Positions 1 through 6,872 of a stretch of DNA of 15,592 bases are shown here, in pieces. The first letter of the stretch is position 1; each line of letters opens with the position of its first letter. Origin of the DNA: Candidatus Woesearchaeota archaeon (GTDB lineage Archaea > Nanobdellota > Nanobdellia > Woesearchaeales > UBA10200); assembly GCA_016180275.1 (NCBI GenBank), contig JACPBN010000066.1, positions 1 to 15,592 on the forward strand, written 5' to 3'. The position numbers and the translations under genes were made by a program. The notes beneath the pieces were generated by a model that saw only the letters and a list, made by a program, of their open reading frames with translations, ran no database searches and had not been told where the DNA came from.

Positions 1-1
1 A

Positions 2-427
2 ATAAAGGCCAAAATAGTTGGGATCGATAAAGAAAAGGACGCAATTAAATATGCTATCTCTAATAATAAACTGGAAAATATAGAGTATGGTACTAGGGAT
101 ATATTCAAATTAGATTATTTTAAAGATAAAAGTTTTGATTTGGTGATGAGCCTAGAAGTATTAGAACATTTAGAGAATTATGAAAAAGCAATTGAGATTA
201 TGAGCAAGTTAAGTAAAAAATATTTGTTATTATCTGTACCTAATGAACCCTGGTTTAGAATAGCCAATGTTTTAAGATTAAAATACTTGAAAAAATTTGG
301 AAATACTCCAGGACATGTTAATAACTGGACAAAAAAAGAATTTATGGATTTATGTGTGAAATATGGAAAGATTATCAAATTTAAACCTTCTGGTGTTTGG
401 AATATTGCTTTATTAAAAATTAGATAA
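2..427 (+). CDS. Class I SAM-dependent methyltransferase, 3' part (5' end outside window)
   Basis: The reading frame is open from the first bases of the window, so the gene begins upstream; the ATG at 140 is internal. What is visible starts at the second strand of a Rossmann-fold methyltransferase: AKIVGIDKE, where the Asp would contact the SAM ribose, then an IEYGTRDIF segment around motif III, then FDLVMSLEVLEHLENY, the typical motif IV and post-IV region of the Methyltransf_11/25 families. The glycine-rich motif I lies outside. The substrate cannot be told. The Lys/Ile-rich composition matches the AT-rich neighbourhood. No partner gene follows, because the next 379 bp hold no conventional gene. 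Family assignment is fairly sure; function is open. Confidence 0.8.
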   Translation: MKAKIVGIDKEKDAIKYAISNNKLENIEYGTRDIFKLDYFKDKSFDLVMSLEVLEHLENYEKAIEIMSKLSKKYLLLSVPNEPWFRIANVLRLKYLKKFGNTPGHVNNWTKKEFMDLCVKYGKIIKFKPSGVWNIALLKIR

Positions 428-486
428 AAATAGAAACCAACAAGAATAAAATTTATTAGCTTCCATATTAAATATAATGTCTTAGT

Positions 487-500
487 GAATAGAGCTATTC
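487..500. repeat. Inverted repeat at the 3' edge of the AAC-rich island
   Basis: GAATAG-AG-CTATTC, six-base arms with a two-base centre, followed directly by the palindrome TTCCGGAA (498-505). On the minus strand it lies just 3' of the Asn-rich segment, which is where several DGRs have a hairpin or cruciform after the variable region. It could also be chance in AT-rich DNA. Confidence 0.45.
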
Positions 501-606
501 CGGAAGCACAACCGTTCCTGTTGTTATCATGGTAGTTGCCGTTAAGGTTAAGCCTGTTGCCGTTGTCGTCATTAAGCGCGGACCAATTGTGTAGCCAATT
601 TACCGA
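493..606 (-). other. AAC-rich DGR-like variable/template region (orphan)
   Basis: On the minus strand from 606 down, after an in-frame TAA at 607-609, a frame without ATG reads VNWLHNWSALNDDNGNR, then LNLNGNYHDNNRNGCASGIA. In the 31 residues from WSAL to SGIA, nine are Asn, eight of them encoded by AAC, although this AT-rich genome should favour AAT. The other codons there (GAC, GGC, TAC, CAT, GAT) are mostly single-purine or single-base steps from AAC/AAT. Asn-rich tracts of this W...DDNGN..LN.N...DN.N kind are what I know from variable and template regions of diversity-generating retroelements, where adenines are mutagenised. No reverse transcriptase or accessory gene is in the window, so this would be an orphan or a remnant. 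The open frame gives no sign of a full protein. Confidence 0.45.
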
Positions 607-646
607 TTAATCACCAAAAAGTCATGCACTGAGTGACAGATTAAAA

Positions 647-663
647 TGAACGCAGTGCGTTCA
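647..663. repeat. Perfect 17-bp palindrome TGAACGCAGTGCGTTCA
   Basis: Eight-base arms around a single central G, in otherwise AT-rich DNA. A shorter perfect one, CACTGAGTG (627-635), lies just upstream. The arms could form a hairpin with a CAGTG loop or a dimeric operator. No flanking promoter or gene makes the role clear. Apart from these palindromes and the AAC-rich island I see no gene in 428-806. Confidence 0.5.
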
Positions 664-788
664 GAATTAGTATAGACATTTATAGCTGCTTCTTAAGATT
701 GAATAAAAGTTAATGCAATTAGGTGCCTGCATATTTAGAATAATGTAATCACCCAAACGAAATTTGGATTATAATTAATATATAGATG

Positions 789-806
789 GAAAATGAAAAA
801 TAAAAA
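789..806 (-). terminator. T-rich terminator of tRNA-Leu
   Basis: On the minus strand the discriminator base at 807 is followed at once by T runs (TTTTTATTTTTC...), the usual archaeal intrinsic termination signal for a tRNA transcript. Confidence 0.5.
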
Positions 807-852
807 TGCGGGGGAAGGGATTTGAACCCTCGTACCCACTAAGAGACAGGAT

Positions 853-900
853 ATCTAACTTCTTACTTTAACAGTAAGTGCCCCATAATGGAGCTCTGGT
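853..900 (-). other. 48-nt tRNA intron at canonical position 37/38
   Basis: It lies between G37 of the CTTAAG loop and A38 before TCCTG. The central helix CTTA/TTAG has one U-U mismatch and is flanked by bulges AGA and ATA, so the motif is relaxed. Inside are two small hairpins, CTCCA/TGGGG and CTTAC-TGTTAAA-GTAAG. The boundaries could shift by one base because an A is repeated at both junctions. Confidence 0.65.
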
Positions 901-907
901 CTTAAGT

Positions 908-927
908 TTCGCAGAGCTAAAAACTCT
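908..927 (-). other. 20-nt non-canonical tRNA intron at position 30/31
   Basis: A compact bulge-helix-bulge supports both cuts on the minus strand: the four-pair central helix CGCA/TGCG, three-nt bulges GGA and AAA, and an inner helix GAG/CTC closing a TTTTTAG loop. Cutting after the second base of each bulge joins ...CGCAGG to ACTTAAG, exactly the expected tRNA-Leu sequence. The outer helix is weak, so it may fold only within the full precursor. Confidence 0.75.
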
Positions 928-998
928 CCTGCGCATTTGACCAGGCTCTGCCACCCCCGCATAATCAGACGTAGCAAATTTGAAATTTGATTAATATT

Positions 999-1008
999 GT
1001 TTAAATAC
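999..1008 (-). promoter_or_regulatory. TATA box for tRNA-Leu
   Basis: GTATTTAAAC on the minus strand is centred about 43 nt from the tRNA 5' end, implying a leader of about 16 nt. Between it and the tRNA lies a perfect palindrome CAAATTT-G-AAATTTG (975-989). Confidence 0.5.
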
Positions 1009-1204
1009 TTTTCTCTTTGTGGAGTTATTTTCACAAAACCTAAAACCTTTTAAATAAGCAGATAATCCTATAAACGAAATAGTTATAATAAATATGAAGA
1101 TATATAGCAAATGACACAGAAAGATGGAAGAAAAAAGTAAATAAGATATAACTGAAAAATTAGATAAGTTAAAAAGATATAGCGTAAATATAATAGGGAT
1201 ACCT

Positions 1205-1222
1205 GATTAATATAAATTAATC
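1205..1222. promoter_or_regulatory. Perfect inverted repeat in the cdc48 promoter
   Basis: GATTAAT-ATAA-ATTAATC, seven-base arms with a four-base spacer, ends 10 nt before the cdc48 start codon and contains the TATAAATTAA stretch nearest the gene. No Shine-Dalgarno is seen. A dimeric repressor bound here would cover the start-site region. AT-rich DNA raises the chance of a coincidental palindrome. The rest of 961-1232 holds only possible TATA elements (for example 1186-1196) and no gene. Confidence 0.45.
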
Positions 1223-1232
1223 TTAAAGCAAA

Positions 1233-4200
1233 ATGGCACTTCCTATAACAAATAACAATCTCCAGTTAAAAGTAGCAGAAGCTGTGCAGGATGACGTAAA
1301 TAAAGGCATTGTCAGGATAGATTCTACTTTTATGCAGAAATTAAACATTAGGCCAGGCGAAATTGTAGAGATTGAAGGCGAGAGAAAAACTGTCGGCATA
1401 GTCGACAGGGCATACCCGGGAGATTTTGGGCTGAACATAATCCGCATGGATGGAATTGCAAGAAGAAACGCAAAAACAAGCATAGGCGAGTTTGTCCAAG
1501 TCAGAAAGACAGAAGTAAAGGAAGCAAAAAAAGTAACAATTGCTCCTGCAAGAAAAGGGGTCATTGTAAGAGCTTCTCCAGGCACATTCAAGCAGGGACT
1601 ATTAGGAAGAGCAATAGTTAAGGGAGACACAGTATCTCTTGGAGGCACAACAAGAAGAAAATCAACTATGAGCACAAACCCATTCTTTGATGATATTTTC
1701 TCAATGTTAGATGAAAGCGCGATCGGCTTTGGCTTTGGAGATATTAAATTTATAGTTGTAGATTGTAATCCAAAAGGCTCAGTTGTTATTACAGAGATGA
1801 CTGACATTGTGCTTAATCCACAAGCAGTTGATGTAAAGGAAGAAACAATGCCAGATGTCACTTATGAAGATATTGGCGGTTTAGAAGATGAAATAAAGAA
1901 GATAAGAGAGATGGTTGAACTGCCTTTGCGCCATCCGGAAATTTTTGAAATATTAGGCATTGAAGCGCCAAAAGGAGTCTTGCTGCATGGCCCACCAGGA
2001 ACAGGCAAAACGTTGCTGGCAAAAGCAGTTGCAAACGAGACAAATTCGCATTTTATTGTTATAAATGGCCCGGAGATTATGTGCGTGAAAGGCGATACAA
2101 AGATATTTACTAATCCACGCGGCTATATTAAAGCACAGCAGATCTATGATCATGCAGACAATAATCTGGCAAATGGCCGTGGAAAAAAAATCAGAGATGA
2201 CAAAATAAAAATTATTGAGTTGGATGAGCCAGTAAAGACTTTTGCATTCCATGATGGCAAGATAGTTAAGTCAAGAATTACGCATACTGCTAAATTAAAT
2301 GCACCGTCTTACAAGTTAAAGTTAAGCGATGGCAATGAGATCACAGGCAGCCATAATCAGCCGTTCTTAGTCTATCAAAAAGGCAGCTTAGCCTGGAAAC
2401 GCCTTGAAGAATTAAAAGAAGGCATGTTTGTTGCAAGAGTTAATAATATTGAGCTGCCAGAAAAAAGCCAAGAGTTTGACTTAGATGAATTGGCACGCAG
2501 AAAAAAATTAACAGTAAATGCTGTAAATAAAGAAAATAATGGTGAATATTGCAAAAAATATGCTTTAAATTCCAGAAATCTCTCAAGAAGCAATTATATT
2601 AAGCTCCCAGATAAAACATCTTCTGAACTCCTGGAATTTATAGGCTTTATCGTGTCAGAGGGATATGTTTCAGATGACGGCATTACATTTGCAAACAATG
2701 ACAAAGATCTGCGTGAGAGATATAAATTTTTGCTTAAGCAATTATTTGACATTGATAAGACAAAAGAATATGCAGATGGCAGGGTAGTGATATATTCAAA
2801 AGTTTTGGTCGGGTTTTTGGAATTATTTGCCATGAAGCCAGGAAAAAAAATTCCTGCTGTCCCAAGCTTCTTTTATAACCTGCCAAAAAAAGAAATAGCT
2901 GCATTTATACAGGCATATTTTGATGGAGACGGATGCGTTGCAATGACTAAAATAAATAATGAAGATAATATCAATAAAAAATGTAATGATTATCCTACAC
3001 CTAAGCTATTCAGCGCTACAAGAGAATTTTTACAGGAGATGCAGGGATTGATGCTTATGAAGCTTGAGGTTGCAACAAAATTAAATCCGCATAATACTCC
3101 AAAAGGCATGATGTATGAGCTGACTATCCGTGGGCATGAAGGAAGAGAGAAGTTCAGGCAATTAATCAAGCCTATAAGCAGGGAAAAGCAAGCAAGATTA
3201 GAAAAGATAACTTCTACTGCCAGAGTTAAATCATGGGCAAACATACCTTCGCCAGAGCTGCTTGTCAGTGCTTTGCGTGAAAAAGTTCCTTATCAAGAAT
3301 ATAGAAACAATGATTATTATGTATATGGCAAAGGAAAATTTACAGTTCATGCACTCGATAAGCTGTACACAATTGCACAAAGGTATAATGAAAAACATAA
3401 TTGCATTAATGGCGCGATGAAAAAAGATATAGAAAATGAATACAGCATATTGACAAGAAAAGATATTGCATGGGAATGCATTGAAAACATAAGTTATGAA
3501 GGCGTACAAGAATTATATGATTTTACAGTTGAGCATGACAGTTTTATGGCTGCACCTTATTTGTTACTGCATAATAGTAAATTTTACGGTCAGAGTGAAG
3601 AAAACCTTCGTAACACATTCGAAGACGCAGAAAAGAACGCGCCTAGCATAGTATTCATCGATGAGATAGATGCGATCGCCCCAAAGAGAGAAGAAAGCAG
3701 AGGAGAAGTTGAGAGAAGAGTTGTTGCGCAGCTGCTTGCATTGATGGATGGATTAAAAAGCCGCGGCAAGGTTGTTGTAATTGCTGCAACCAATATACCA
3801 AACGTAATAGACCCTGCTCTCAGGCGCCCAGGAAGATTTGACAGAGAAGTAGAAGTTGGCGTGCCAAGCAAGGATGGCAGATTAACTATCCTAAAGATTC
3901 ACTCAAGAAACATGCCATTGGCAAAAAACGTTGACCTTAATGAGATTGCGCAGATAACATATGGCTTTGTAGGCGCAGATCTGAGCGCTCTTGTGAAAGA
4001 GGCTGCTATGATAGTGCTGAGAAAAGTCCTTCCAGAATTAAAGTTAAAAGAAGATGAGCCTATCTCAAAAGAAATTCTTGAAAAATTAAGTGTTTCACAA
4101 AAGCATTTCAAGGAAGCATTAAAGATCGTAAGGCCAAGCGCATTAAGGGAAGTGTTTGTCGAGATTCCTAATGTAAGATGGACAGATGTTGGTGGCTTAG

Positions 4201-5171
4201 AAGATATAAAACAAGAGCTTAAAGAAACTGTTGAATGGCCACTGAAGAATCCTGATGCATTCAAACGCATGGGAGTAAGGCCGCCTAGAGGAGTTTTATT
4301 ATATGGCGCGCCAGGAACTGGAAAGACTATGTTAGCAAAAGCTATTTCCAGAGAGAGTGATGCTAATTTTATAAGCATAAAAGGCCCTGAATTACTTTCA
4401 AAATGGGTAGGCGAGAGCGAGAAAGCTGTAAGAGAGATCTTCAAGAAAGCAAGACTGACTTCCCCAACAATAATTTTCTTTGATGAGATAGATAGCTTAG
4501 CCCCAAAAAGAGTTGAGGGCAGCAGTAATCATGCTACAGAGAGTGTTGTCAACCAAATTTTAACAGAAATGGATGGATTAATAGATTTAAGTGATGTAAT
4601 CATAATTGCTGCTTCCAATCGCCCAGATATAATAGATTCTGCATTGTTGCGCCCTGGAAGATTTGACCGCATCATACATTGTCCTGCGCCAGATAAGGAA
4701 ACACGTTACCAGGTATTCCAGATACATACCAAAAAAATGCCATTAAATGCAGAAATACCTAAAGAGGATGAGGGATTTTCACACAAAGTATTAAGTAAGA
4801 TGGCTAGTGATGAAGCAGTTTCTGATAAAGATATAAAAGAAATTGAAAAAAAGAAAAAACGAAGAGAAGATTTAAGCGGACCTGAGATATTTTTGTGGTA
4901 TCTTGCAGAAAGAACAGAAGGCTACACAGGAGCAGACATAGAATCAATCTGCAGGGAAGCTGCAATACAGGCTCTGAGAGAAGACATGAAATCAAAAGAA
5001 GTCACTGAAAAGCATTTTGAAGCTGCATTAAAAATTGTAAGGCCAAGCATCACAAAAGATGTTGAAGAAAAATACAAAATGTTGAAAGACAAGTTCTCTT
5101 CTGCTCGTGGTCAAGAGATAATAGATAGGGAAGAAATGAAAAAGAAGAAAGAGCTAAATTACTTCGGATAG
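1233..5171 (+). CDS. cdc48: AAA+ ATPase Cdc48/VAT with in-frame intein
   Basis: Archaeal Cdc48 (VAT/p97 homologue), a hexameric cytosolic ATPase that unfolds proteins and feeds them to the proteasome or frees them from complexes. Order: double-psi barrel N domain (about 1-90), Nc subdomain (about 100-190), D1 with Walker A GPPGTGKT (253-260), intein (284-781), D1 remainder with Walker B IVFIDEID (806-813) and RRPGRFDR, D2 with Walker A GAPGTGKT (1025-1032; Ala for the usual first Pro), Walker B IIFFDEID (1080-1087) and LLRPGRFDR. The ligated protein would be 814 aa, somewhat longer than usual, partly because of about 40 extra charged residues in D2 (between 1172 and 1224). The C-terminus ends YFG, close to but not exactly the HbYX proteasome-docking motif. 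It is a single gene; the start was chosen at the ATG before the N domain. A T-rich terminator follows. Confidence 0.97.
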   Translation: MALPITNNNLQLKVAEAVQDDVNKGIVRIDSTFMQKLNIRPGEIVEIEGERKTVGIVDRAYPGDFGLNIIRMDGIARRNAKTSIGEFVQVRKTEVKEAKKVTIAPARKGVIVRASPGTFKQGLLGRAIVKGDTVSLGGTTRRKSTMSTNPFFDDIFSMLDESAIGFGFGDIKFIVVDCNPKGSVVITEMTDIVLNPQAVDVKEETMPDVTYEDIGGLEDEIKKIREMVELPLRHPEIFEILGIEAPKGVLLHGPPGTGKTLLAKAVANETNSHFIVINGPEIMCVKGDTKIFTNPRGYIKAQQIYDHADNNLANGRGKKIRDDKIKIIELDEPVKTFAFHDGKIVKSRITHTAKLNAPSYKLKLSDGNEITGSHNQPFLVYQKGSLAWKRLEELKEGMFVARVNNIELPEKSQEFDLDELARRKKLTVNAVNKENNGEYCKKYALNSRNLSRSNYIKLPDKTSSELLEFIGFIVSEGYVSDDGITFANNDKDLRERYKFLLKQLFDIDKTKEYADGRVVIYSKVLVGFLELFAMKPGKKIPAVPSFFYNLPKKEIAAFIQAYFDGDGCVAMTKINNEDNINKKCNDYPTPKLFSATREFLQEMQGLMLMKLEVATKLNPHNTPKGMMYELTIRGHEGREKFRQLIKPISREKQARLEKITSTARVKSWANIPSPELLVSALREKVPYQEYRNNDYYVYGKGKFTVHALDKLYTIAQRYNEKHNCINGAMKKDIENEYSILTRKDIAWECIENISYEGVQELYDFTVEHDSFMAAPYLLLHNSKFYGQSEENLRNTFEDAEKNAPSIVFIDEIDAIAPKREESRGEVERRVVAQLLALMDGLKSRGKVVVIAATNIPNVIDPALRRPGRFDREVEVGVPSKDGRLTILKIHSRNMPLAKNVDLNEIAQITYGFVGADLSALVKEAAMIVLRKVLPELKLKEDEPISKEILEKLSVSQKHFKEALKIVRPSALREVFVEIPNVRWTDVGGLEDIKQELKETVEWPLKNPDAFKRMGVRPPRGVLLYGAPGTGKTMLAKAISRESDANFISIKGPELLSKWVGESEKAVREIFKKARLTSPTIIFFDEIDSLAPKRVEGSSNHATESVVNQILTEMDGLIDLSDVIIIAASNRPDIIDSALLRPGRFDRIIHCPAPDKETRYQVFQIHTKKMPLNAEIPKEDEGFSHKVLSKMASDEAVSDKDIKEIEKKKKRREDLSGPEIFLWYLAERTEGYTGADIESICREAAIQALREDMKSKEVTEKHFEAALKIVRPSITKDVEEKYKMLKDKFSSARGQEIIDREEMKKKKELNYFG
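2082..3575 (+). mobile_element. Cdc48 D1 intein with LAGLIDADG homing endonuclease
   Basis: A 498-residue insertion between the extein residues GPEIM and SKFYGQSEE, next to pore loop 1 (KFYG). It begins with Cys284 (CVKGDTKIF, block A), has a TGSH block B (Thr371, His374), ends FTVEHDSFM (block F) and LLLHN (block G, His780-Asn781), and is followed by Ser782 as the +1 nucleophile. All residues for splicing are therefore present. Two LAGLIDADG helices lie in the middle: FIGFIVSEGY (469-478, Glu476) and FIQAYFDGDG (558-567, Asp564/Asp566). They are spaced about 90 residues apart as in DOD endonucleases and both carry an acidic residue, so homing activity may be intact. Unspliced protein would be inactive in D1. 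No frame disruption is seen. Confidence 0.96.
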
Positions 5172-5186
5172 CATATTCATTCTCGG

Positions 5187-5200
5187 TTTTTTTATTTTTA
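5187..5200 (+). terminator. T-rich terminator after cdc48
   Basis: Runs of seven and five T start 16 nt after the cdc48 stop codon without a strong hairpin, the usual archaeal U-tract type. Confidence 0.55.
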
Positions 5201-5244
5201 TTAAAACAATCGGCATACGGATAAAATAACAAAAAAAGTTATAG

Positions 5245-5252
5245 CATAAAAA
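5245..5252 (+). promoter_or_regulatory. TATA-like box for truD
   Basis: CATAAAAA is centred about 23 nt before the truD ATG. No Shine-Dalgarno is present, so a leaderless transcript is likely. Confidence 0.4.
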
Positions 5253-5271
5253 CATAATATTTAGAGCTACA

Positions 5272-6561
5272 ATGAAAATCAAGCAGATACCGCAGGACTT
5301 TATCGTCGAGGAGATAAGCACAGTGGAGCTTTTGCCTGCAGGCCAGGAAGGTGCTTATGCTATCTATAGGCTGACAAAGACAGGCATAGACACATTTGCA
5401 GCAAAAAAAATAATTGCAAATAGGCTTAAGATTTCTTATAACCTCATTGGAATTGCCGGATTAAAAGACAGGCATGCGCATACGATACAGTATATTTCTA
5501 TCCAAAACATAAAAAGCAATAAAGATAATAATCAGAGAGGCAATCTCACTGCAGTTCCTTCATCATTCTCTGAAAGAAACATTAAGATTGAGAGAATAGG
5601 TTATTCCAGCAAACCAATCAAATTAGGTGATATTGCAAAAAATAAATTTACGATAGTAGTCCGCGACATAAAAAAAGGCGCAATTGATAGTATATTAATG
5701 AAGATTAGCCAAGTCAGAAGAACTGGGGTTCCAAATTACTTTGATGCGCAGCGATTTGGCAGCATAAGAAATGCAGATGAATTTATTGCAAAAATGCTTG
5801 TCAAGAGTGATTATGAAGCTGCTTTAAAGATATTTCTTACAACTGTAACAAGGTTTAATCCAATGCGAATAAAGAAGATACGGAGATTTATTTCTATCAA
5901 CTGGGGCAAGTGGAATGATTGCATCAGCTGTATCAAGGAGAACTCCCCAAACATCAAAGGCGAGATAAAGATATTGCAGCATTTGATTATAAATAATAAT
6001 GATTATCGAGGCGCATTTAATTTAATTAACAAGGACTTGCTGATACTTTACTGCTCAGCATATCAGAGCTTCTTGTGGAATGAGTGCCTCAAGCAGATTT
6101 TGCGAAAATATATTGATGAGAAGAACTTGCTGAGCATAGAATATCCAGCAGGCAGATTACTATTCTTCAAGAGCCTTGATGATAGCCTATATAACAGGCT
6201 GAATTCAATCTCCATACCGATACTTGCGCACAACCTGGAGTTTAAAGACAATGAGACAGATTCTGAGATAAAACAGGCATATGCAAGAGTCCTTGAGAAG
6301 CAAGGCCTAACTTTTGATGATGTCAGAAAAAACCAGAATGTTTTTTTCAAAGTATCATACAGAAAGACTCTTGTCAATGTCCAGGAGATGAGGATAGAGT
6401 TAATTGAGCATGATGAGCTCAATACAAAAAGAGTCATGGAACGGCACCACAGGCAGCCAGAGAAAAAATTCAAGATAAGACTAAGCTTTATGCTGGATAA
6501 AGGCTGCTACGCAACGCTGATATTGAAGAGAATATTTCCTTATGATCTGGAGTATAGATAG
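5272..6561 (+). CDS. truD: tRNA pseudouridine synthase TruD
   Basis: Makes pseudouridine-13 in the D arm of tRNAs in the cytosol. The first 70 residues carry the family signature: KQIPQDFIVEEI at the start, then GLKDRHA (63-69), whose Asp66 corresponds to the catalytic Asp of the family. NYFDAQRFGS (155-164) is the second signature, usually NYFG.QRFG; Asp replaces the first Gly. AYQSFLWNECL marks the TRUD insertion domain. At 429 aa it has the archaeal/eukaryal length rather than the shorter bacterial one. It stands alone between cdc48 and the next promoter, with 100 bp upstream and 83 bp downstream. The ATG at 5272 begins the conserved N-terminus directly, which fixes the start. Confidence 0.95.
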   Translation: MKIKQIPQDFIVEEISTVELLPAGQEGAYAIYRLTKTGIDTFAAKKIIANRLKISYNLIGIAGLKDRHAHTIQYISIQNIKSNKDNNQRGNLTAVPSSFSERNIKIERIGYSSKPIKLGDIAKNKFTIVVRDIKKGAIDSILMKISQVRRTGVPNYFDAQRFGSIRNADEFIAKMLVKSDYEAALKIFLTTVTRFNPMRIKKIRRFISINWGKWNDCISCIKENSPNIKGEIKILQHLIINNNDYRGAFNLINKDLLILYCSAYQSFLWNECLKQILRKYIDEKNLLSIEYPAGRLLFFKSLDDSLYNRLNSISIPILAHNLEFKDNETDSEIKQAYARVLEKQGLTFDDVRKNQNVFFKVSYRKTLVNVQEMRIELIEHDELNTKRVMERHHRQPEKKFKIRLSFMLDKGCYATLILKRIFPYDLEYR

Positions 6562-6610
6562 AGTTTAACTAAGTTATTTAATCGAAAATTCAATGCAAAT
6601 CCTCGTAAGA

Positions 6611-6618
6611 TTTAAATA
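6611..6618 (+). promoter_or_regulatory. TATA box TTTAAATA
   Basis: Centred 30 nt upstream of the ATG at 6645, giving a near-leaderless transcript that probably covers the next two overlapping genes. Confidence 0.6.
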
Positions 6619-6644
6619 GATAAATATATTATTCTTGTTTCACC

Positions 6645-6872
6645 ATGGAATTAAATATAAAGGAAGCAAATTCATTGTTTGAAAAATTAAGCAGAGAATT
6701 ATCGCCTCAATATAAAGGGAAAATTATAGCCATAGAGACAGATACAGGCAGTTATTTTATTGGCGATTCTGAGTTAGAAGCATACAAAAAAGCAATAAAA
6801 GAATGCCCAAAAAAACAATTTGTCTTTAAGAGGATTGGTTTTGGTTCTGCGCATTTTGCTGGTGCATTATAA
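6645..6872 (+). CDS. Small DUF5678-like protein
   Basis: A 75-aa soluble protein. It reads FEKLSRELSPQYKGKIIAIE, then TGSYFIGDSELEAYKKA, then CPKKQFVFKRIG. This layout (helix, Y-x-G-K strand, G-D/S-x-x-E-A helix, final strand) resembles the small DUF5678 family that in archaea and cyanobacteria often precedes a clan AA aspartic protease gene. The function of that family is not known to me. Its TAA stop shares one base with the ATG of the protease gene (TAATG), so the two are very likely translationally coupled and act together. No catalytic motif is visible. A substrate, adaptor or inhibitor role for the protease would be speculation. Confidence 0.75.
   Translation: MELNIKEANSLFEKLSRELSPQYKGKIIAIETDTGSYFIGDSELEAYKKAIKECPKKQFVFKRIGFGSAHFAGAL

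Larger units (their letters stand above)
807..960 (-). tRNA. tRNA-Leu(UAA) with two introns
   Basis: Minus-strand acceptor GCGGGGG pairs with CCCCCGC, followed by discriminator A (807), which suits Leu. The D arm GCA-GAGCCTGGTCAAA-TGC, a long class II variable arm, and a T arm GAGGG-TTCAAAT-CCCTT are all present; CCA is not encoded. Between the anticodon-stem halves CAGGA and TCCTG lie 75 nt instead of 7. Removing 20 nt (908-927) and 48 nt (853-900) leaves GCAGGACTTAAGATCCTG, the typical archaeal tRNA-Leu(UAA) anticodon arm, giving an 86-nt mature tRNA. The anticodon is at 902-904. A TATA-like element lies about 43 nt upstream. Identity as Leu is very likely from the class II arm and the loop. 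The exact ends of the second intron are less certain. Confidence 0.88.

Noticed and set aside
529..594. Short plus-strand frame coding a Val-rich 21-residue peptide
   Set aside because: It is the complement of the AAC-rich minus-strand tract (GTT opposite AAC), so the Val richness is a shadow of that bias. No promoter or ribosome site.
853..900. CTTAC-TGTTAAA-GTAAG as a second tRNA anticodon arm
   Set aside because: Five-pair stem and seven-base loop look tRNA-like, but position 33 would be G and no D, T or acceptor arm surrounds it; it is a hairpin inside the intron.
1223..1861. 212-codon minus-strand open frame opposite the Cdc48 N domain
   Set aside because: A Ser/Thr/Phe-rich antisense shadow of a confidently identified gene.
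3899..4444. 181-codon minus-strand open frame opposite Cdc48 D1/D2
   Set aside because: Mirror of conserved AAA+ coding sequence, with no family resemblance of its own.
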